From positions 3,906,001 to 3,970,000 of the forward strand of contig BSYQ01000010.1 in assembly GCA_030272585.1 (NCBI GenBank): a DNA stretch of 64,000 nucleotides, given 5' to 3'. The notes under the pieces are model-generated. The model was not told the origin of the DNA. It made no database searches and saw only the letters and a program-made list of their open reading frames with translations. Made by a program: the position numbers and the translations under genes. This DNA comes from Bryopsis sp. KO-2023 (Eukaryota > Chlorophyta > Ulvophyceae > Bryopsidales > Bryopsidaceae). Below are positions 58,651 to 64,000 of this stretch, piece by piece; the first letter of the stretch is position 1; each line of letters opens with the position of its first letter.

Positions 58651-59114
58651 ATGAATGATAAGACGTGATCAAAATCTTACAACAACCTGTTCGCTTGTCC
58701 ACACTTAATACTTCCCAATTCGGCATGACAGTAACCAAACACTAACTGTCCTTCTTCCCGACCACTCATAATCCTAACCCTCCCAACTAGAACATACATT
58801 CACTCCTCCAGTACAGGCCTCCCCCACAATGCTTAATCGTGCCCTCACGATTTACTCGACAGCACATACTCCCACATCTTTTCTGGAACTACAAAAATTC
58901 CCAAACTTTTTCCTTCCCTCTGTTTTGCCTATTGCAAGACATATTGCCCACTGACATCATATCATCCCTCACACAGTTCGTAAACAAAAGCCCATACAAA
59001 TCCCTTGCCTACCCATTCATTCCATTTCACTCCATCGTCAAAGAAAACAACTTCCCCTTACCACCTTTTTTTACTCATCATTACTCACTCAAAAAAACAG
59101 GTTGGAAAAATGCC
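58651..59114 (-). other. 3' flank of the minus-strand pol ORF, purine-rich in its own sense
   Basis: Read in the pol direction this is an A/G-rich stretch with several candidate polypurine tracts, for example GTGGGGGAGGCC near 58820-58832, after which TGTACTGG could open a 3' LTR. No matching LTR copy was seen, so the end of the element is not defined. Confidence 0.3.
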
Positions 59115-61748
59115 TTACTTCATCGTTTTTATTTGCCAATTGGCAAACAACTTACCCTTTACACGTACCGCTCCTCGCTCTCCAACCCACTCAACCTCGT
59201 ATGGCCCTCTCCAGTGGACCTCCACCTTGCTCCTGTGTTTTGGATCAGTCAGTACCATGACTTGATCTCCTTGCTTGATCTGCTCTGTGCTTCCATAAGC
59301 ACTATTCTTGGCCCATTGGTCCCTTTTCTCACTCATGACATCCAGTGCATGGTCCCGAATCAATCCCAAGCAGCCCAATTCTTTTCTCACTTCCATCACT
59401 GGAACTGCCACTCCATTTTCTGCCATCCACACTTCTCCTGGGAGTCTTGGTTTCAACCCACACATCAACTCCAATGGCGAATGAACATATGTCTCCGTTT
59501 GCCTGGTATTGATGGCAAAGCACGCTGCTGCAACATACTGATCCCAGTTCTCGTTCGTGACATTGTATCGACGCAGTCGCTCCAAAATCAAATGGTGTGC
59601 ATTCTCCACTTTTCCATGACTTTCAGCCCTGTAAGGAATCGATTTCTTTTGTTTGATCCCCAGCTTTGCGACCAGATCAGCGACTTCACCTTGAAAATGC
59701 GATCCATTGTCCGAATACAGCACCTGGGGTGTTCCAAAAACGAGGAACACTCGCTTCAGCAGAAATTGAGCCGCCGTGGTACTGTCATAGTTTGGGGTTG
59801 CCTCCGCGATAACATAGCCACTGGCACAATCCACCAGCGTCAATAACGCGACATTCCCAGCTTGCGATCGTGGCATTCCAACGCAGTAATCCACCTCCAA
59901 CACTTGCCAAACTGAACGCACAACCATTGGTTCAATGCGACCTGGCCCTCTCCTTGGTTCCACCAGCTGACAGTTCACACACCGACGCACGTATTCTTTC
60001 ACATCGCGAAAAAGGGTTGGCCACCAAAAGGTTTCCCTGATTCTCATCGCCGTTGCCTGCACTCCAAAATGGCCCACGCAGTGTGCAACCTGAATTGCAC
60101 TTTCCACATCCTTGCTGCGCAAACACTGACGAACCGCCCCATCGCAATTACGATGCCAAAGTCTGCCCTCCTGGACCATGAATTCCGATAATTCCTCCTC
60201 CGTTTCGCCTTGCACCAACAGCCCAACAACCTGATCATACCAATCCACGCTGCGCCATTGCACCCTAGCGCTTCGCACCACTTCCATTTCTGACTCTTGA
60301 CAGCGCAATCGGGACAACCCATCAGCATTGCGATGTCTGATTCCTGCTCGGGTTATCATTTCCAGCTCCGTATATTCTTGGATTTGACACTGCCATCGTG
60401 CCACCCTGCCTGTAAGGTCCACTTTCCTGAATAGACCGAGCAATGGCGCATGATCCACTCGCAGGGTAATTCTTTCGCCCAACACATATGGTCTGAACGC
60501 CTTGAGTGCGTGTATGACCGCCAATCCCTCTCGCTCGGTGGTACTGTAGTTTCGCTCTGTCGTAGAAAACATCTTGCTCGTGTAAAACACAGGTCGTTCC
60601 ACGCCATCTTGAATTTGGCTGAGCACTCCACCTGATGCATATTGCGATGCATCCGAGTCGATAATGTACGCCACACCCGCTTGAGGGGCTGCCAACACTG
60701 GCGTCGTCGTTAATGCACCTTTCAGATCGTTGAATGCATCCATCCTCTCTTTCGTCCACTCAGGAAAAGGTGTTGTAGCGACCATCGTGTGCAACACTTT
60801 GGCTCGAGCAGCGAACTTCGGTACAAATCGTCTGTAGTAAGACGATAATCCCAAAAATGATTGTAATTCCTCCCGATTCCTTGGTGGTAATGCCGCAGCC
60901 ACTTTCTGCACTTTCTGAGCTTGAGTACTCAATCCCTGACGCGATAAACGATGGCCCAGGAATTCAACGGTGGGATAACCCACGTGACACTTCAACGGTT
61001 TGCAGCGCAGTGCTGCTCCAGCCATTTTGCTCAGCAACGTCTCCAGATTCGGTGCAATAGCTTTTTCAGTGTCTGCGCCTTGACAAATGTCGTCCACAAA
61101 CGCAGCCGCCTCCTTCACACCCAGCAGGGTATGATCGATGATCCGCATATAACAGGCGGGCGCATTTTTGACTCCAAAGGGCATTACTCTCCACGAGTAA
61201 ATACCGAATGGGGTGAGAAAAGCAGTGAGGGGCTGCGATTCTGGTGCAATTTCCACGGAATGATACCCTGCCAAACAATCCAGCGTGGTGTAAAAGGAAT
61301 GTCCGGCCAATTCGTCCAATAACATATCCGTCCTGGGCAGCGGATATGGGTCATCCAATGTTGCCTCATTCAATTTTCTGTAGTCCACACAGAATCGAAG
61401 CAAATTCCAGTCGCCAGTCACTGGATCCTTCTTTGGAACGACCGTTGCTGCTGCCAACCATGTCGTTGTATTTGTGGGGACTATCATATTCGCCTCCAGT
61501 AATTTTTCGCAGTGCTCTTTCATGAACGCCACCTCTTTGGGTGCATATCGTCTCAGTCGGCCACACTTCCAAGGCACAGCGCCCGGTTTCAAGTTAATGT
61601 GAAACTGCGCAGTCGTCGTGACAGGCATCTGCGTGATATCCGAAGTGAAAACGTAGCTGTACTTGGTCAACACTTCCCAAATATCGGCCTGTACTTCCTT
61701 GGATAACTCCGTATGATACCAGCTGCTGACGTCCAGGGACGTCAGACG
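59115..61748 (-). mobile_element. pol: Ty3-type retrotransposon pol ORF: RT, RNase H, integrase
   Basis: One uninterrupted frame of 877 codons from just after a TGA at 61751-61749. The numbering below starts at the GTG at 61673. The RT domain has RFCVDYRKLN (about 91-100), TTLDCLAGYH, the MPFGVKNAP turn and the catalytic FVDD (about 190). RNase H shows DSDAS, TTERE and DHAPL. The integrase follows with an HxxxxH...CxxC zinc finger and a DDE core (EVDYCVG, YSDNGSHF, ESHGKVENAH). The C-terminus has a GPYEVEWVG motif, as in Ty3/Metaviridae integrases. Domain order RT-RH-IN places it in Ty3 rather than Ty1/copia. There is no protease or gag upstream in the 270 bases before candidate LTR B. The first ATG is inside RT (61628), so it would normally be made as part of a longer polyprotein. 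The intact frame suggests recent activity. Confidence 0.93.
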
Positions 61749-61791
61749 TCAAAAGCGTCATGCATCTGACGTCTGTGAAGCGTCAGATGCA
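61728..61791. repeat. GACGTC cluster and 11-base perfect inverted repeat
   Basis: TGCATCTGACG at 61761-61771 is matched by CGTCAGATGCA at 61781-61791 across nine bases. Next to it are three GACGTC palindromes between 61728 and 61775. The cluster sits at the broken 5' end of the pol frame. Confidence 0.7.
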
Positions 61792-62020
61792 TCCCCGGTG
61801 AATGACAGCATCCTCCCAAGGAGGTACTACTGAACTACAGCGAGGAAACCACCGCAAGAGCACAGAGTCAAGACAGTGGTTCGATCAGCCAGATTAGGAC
61901 TTGCGAGACTGAGGTCTTGTGTTCGAGTCTGAGTGGGAACGTGCTTTGGACTGGGCCTGTGTGTGAGTGTGTGAGTGAGTCAGGAGTAGAACTGGCGGCT
62001 GTGAGTCAGGGTAGTGGGAG
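61792..62020. other. Sequence between pol ORF and candidate LTR B
   Basis: About 230 bases with a GTGTGTGAGTGAG-type simple stretch at about 61960-61980; no coding signal. Confidence 0.4.
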
Positions 62021-62226
62021 TGTTACGGGTGGTTAGTCACCCTCGGGAAAGTCGAACTGGGAGTTAAAGGATGGGACGCTTGATGTAACCTTGCTTTTCA
62101 GTGATCTGTTGGTGTGACCCCGAGTCTGTGACCCGTGCGATTTTGTGTGACCGTTCCGCCGCCGCCTCACTCTTTCCCGAGATAGGAGACGTCGCTCGCG
62201 GACGTCAGTCCTCTCGAGCGATAACA
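62021..62226 (+). mobile_element. Candidate LTR (B) of the right-edge retrotransposon
   Basis: Begins TGTTACGGG and ends GCGATAACA (TGTTA/TAACA ends), with TGGTTTCGGAGCCCGAAGG four bases later at 62231-62249 as a likely primer-binding site. The first 12 bases are the same as after LTR A, but the LTR bodies and leaders differ, so these are two families using the same tRNA primer. The left boundary is less certain than the right; the 3' LTR would lie beyond the window. Confidence 0.42.
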
Positions 62227-62695
62227 TTTTTGGTTTCGGAGCCCGAAGGAACCGACTGGACTGGAGCTCTCCGCTGGTTTGACCAGCAGGTTTGTTCGAG
62301 GCGCTTAACGCCAGTCGTAAGGTCGTGGGAAAACGGAAAAAGGCAAACGCAGTGAACGGGAAAAAAGGAAAACGTGTGGTAGCAACGTTGGAAAAGAATC
62401 ACACCCATAAAAAGAGAGAAAAGAGGGTGCCAACGTTCAGTCGTGTGACAGGACGTTTGGGAAAAAGGTTACCCTGTAACCTGCGTCGCTGTCAGCGAAC
62501 TGTAGTACTCAGGTTCGAAGGGTTAGAGTCGGACGTGAAGGGGTATAGTAGTATTACGTATAGTAACTCTCACGGCAAGGGCACGTGGGTTATCCGTTCA
62601 CAGTTCGGCAAGGACAGGTCGTGGCGCGAAAGTCAACGGTCTACAGTTGACAGTAACCGTTGCCTGGAAAGTCAACTGAAAGTCAAGCGACCAGA

Positions 62696-64000
62696 ATGGC
62701 TCTGGTTCCGGTCGTTACAGAAAGCGACATGGTCGCGATAAGCGACGAAGTCATGGAAGGGTCAGAAGTGCAACCAATGGTGCACCAGCAAATTCAGAAT
62801 ATACAGATCAATGGTTCTGATCACACTGAAATGCAAAGACAGATTGAGGTCTGGGGTGGAACAGTAACCAACCACCTCCAGCAATCATTGACCTCCATGC
62901 AGAATCAGGTTCAACAAGTCCAGGTTGAACTGTATACACACAGAGAGCAAACAGAGCTACAACAGTCAACTCTAAAGGAAGAGTTGCAGTCAGCCTTAGT
63001 GCACAGTCTGGAAGAACAGAGTCGAAAACTACAGCAGACTCAGGAGCTACATGCAAAGGACTTTTATCAAAGCCTCACTGCAAATACAAACACTCAACTG
63101 AAGGATCTGGGTGAACAGTTGAGAAGCACAGGAAAAGAACATGCTGTAGGCATGGCTCAGTGGAAAAATAAGAACCAAACAGAGCTGGAACTATTCCAGA
63201 AGAAGCAGTTAGCTCTACAGGAGCAACTGATGTTGGTTCAAAAGAAACAGCAGGAAGATATTAATGCCCAATTATATGAAGTGTCTCAGCACATGCAAAG
63301 AATGCAAAAACAGCTGATGGAAGAGAGGGAGAGTATGACAAACACAATGACTAGCATACTGCAAGGAGAATTGGACTCCTATCCTGCAGTCATTCAGAAA
63401 ATGGTAGCTACAGCAGTGGATGAAACCACCACAGCTATTGAAGACAAGTATAACAATGCTGAAGGACAGAAAGCAGATCTAGAAGAGACTAGATGGGCTT
63501 TAACTGATCCAGACTATCAGAAAGCAGTTGATGGCTGGATGAAGGATGGAATTCTGAGAGCACCTATTCCTCCACAAGTGATGCAAGTGCATATGATGCA
63601 AGCAACACAAACAGTACAGAATACAGAGGAAGGAGAAACTGAGGGACAAACTCAGGATATCCCAACATCTGGTCAGCCACCAGTACAGCAAGTTATACCT
63701 GCCACAAGTACTGGAGCAGTCCCTCCAGGACCCTCTTCTTTAGGTCTAATAGACCTCACTTCAGGACAACAACTGTCCATGGGATTACCACCCCCTATAC
63801 TGCAACCACCAGCAGTAACTATAGCACCTCCAGCTACCTTTACTGTAGGCACTACCCCAGCACCATCAGGAATGGGAATTAGACCACCAAATCCCTTTGA
63901 ACAGTTAACAAGTCAAAGAGCATCCAGTGGTGGTGCACCTGGAGGAAATCCAGGGGATCCAAATGGATCAAATGGACCAAATGGCCCAGACAGACCAGGC
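62696..64000 (+). CDS. Gag-like coiled-coil ORF, open at the window edge
   Basis: A frame of 435 codons with no stop up to the last base. It lies 470 bases after the candidate primer-binding site of LTR B, where gag is expected. Residues about 30-250 are Gln/Glu/Leu-rich with heptad-like spacing (for example QTELQQSTLKEELQSAL), a long coiled coil. Residues about 265-400 are Gln/Pro/Thr-rich, and the last 30 turn into Gly-Asn-Pro repeats (GGNPGDPNGSNGPNGP). No zinc knuckle or major homology region is visible before the edge, so the call rests on position and composition. It could instead be another structural protein. Codon use favours A-ending codons, unlike the host genes. Confidence 0.5.
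   Translation, partial: MALVPVVTESDMVAISDEVMEGSEVQPMVHQQIQNIQINGSDHTEMQRQIEVWGGTVTNHLQQSLTSMQNQVQQVQVELYTHREQTELQQSTLKEELQSALVHSLEEQSRKLQQTQELHAKDFYQSLTANTNTQLKDLGEQLRSTGKEHAVGMAQWKNKNQTELELFQKKQLALQEQLMLVQKKQQEDINAQLYEVSQHMQRMQKQLMEERESMTNTMTSILQGELDSYPAVIQKMVATAVDETTTAIEDKYNNAEGQKADLEETRWALTDPDYQKAVDGWMKDGILRAPIPPQVMQVHMMQATQTVQNTEEGETEGQTQDIPTSGQPPVQQVIPATSTGAVPPGPSSLGLIDLTSGQQLSMGLPPPILQPPAVTIAPPATFTVGTTPAPSGMGIRPPNPFEQLTSQRASSGGAPGGNPGDPNGSNGPNGPDRPG

Noticed and set aside
57929-58738. 269-codon minus-strand frame as a gene
   Set aside because: It coincides with degenerate tandem repeats whose period is close to a multiple of three, which keeps frames open by chance; there is no family resemblance.
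58839-59846. 335-codon plus-strand frame
   Set aside because: It lies mostly antisense to the pol frame and its composition mirrors pol codons; it is a shadow.

Overview
The window reads as nuclear DNA of a photosynthetic green-lineage eukaryote. Genes are split by many short GT-AG introns with T-rich acceptors. psbX, which stays in the plastid genome of red algae and glaucophytes, is here a nuclear gene with a plastid and thylakoid presequence. A complete six-domain villin with headpiece, an MRS2 magnesium transporter, an NRT2 nitrate transporter and a DUF1350 plastid hydrolase fit the same picture. Villin together with nuclear psbX suggests a streptophyte-grade alga, but that is inference from gene content; no marker here names the species.

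Layout. 0.7-2.7 kb (-): lysophospholipid acyltransferase, divergent from 3.1-6.5 kb (+): MRS2/CorA-type Mg transporter. 7.7-9.9 kb (+): DUF1350 alpha/beta hydrolase. 10.5-12.4 kb (+): nitrate/nitrite porter. About 14.36-19.93 kb: left arm of a large inverted duplication carrying an aromatic amino acid permease gene. 20.0-23.3 kb (-): secreted protein built from about 47 fifteen-residue repeats like the heads of bacterial trimeric adhesins (YadA/Hia type). 24.2-27.4 kb (+): wax synthase-type membrane O-acyltransferase. 28.6-30.6 kb: two small thylakoid protein genes head to head, psbX (+) and a PsbX-like gene (-). 32.6-34.2 kb (+): unrecognised 226-residue protein. 34.2-40.0 kb: gene-free, strongly purine-biased DNA. 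40.0-42.6 kb (-): secreted protein with two F-type lectin domains, divergent from 43.7-50.3 kb (+): villin. About 51.33-56.87 kb: right arm of the inverted duplication with the second permease gene. 57.2-64 kb: retroelement cluster, with two candidate LTR/primer-binding-site pairs on +, an intact Ty3-type RT-RNase H-integrase ORF on - with no gag or protease, and an open gag-like coiled-coil ORF running off the right edge.

Exon models were assembled by hand from reading-frame continuity, intron phase and splice consensus. All multi-exon models given here close to whole codons, which supports them, but no transcript evidence was available. The two most unusual items are the secreted head-repeat protein with its fused eukaryotic signal peptide, and the 5.5 kb inverted duplication. 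The duplication's two arms have diverged very unevenly, and the 3' end of the permease coding sequence has itself been amplified as a tandem repeat.

Functionally the genes are mostly unrelated housekeeping genes: membrane lipid remodelling, Mg and nitrate uptake, photosystem II, actin bundling. The secreted repeat protein and the secreted lectin are both candidates for extracellular or scale/wall-associated roles. The inverted arms flank 31 kb that includes psbX, villin and both secreted-protein genes.
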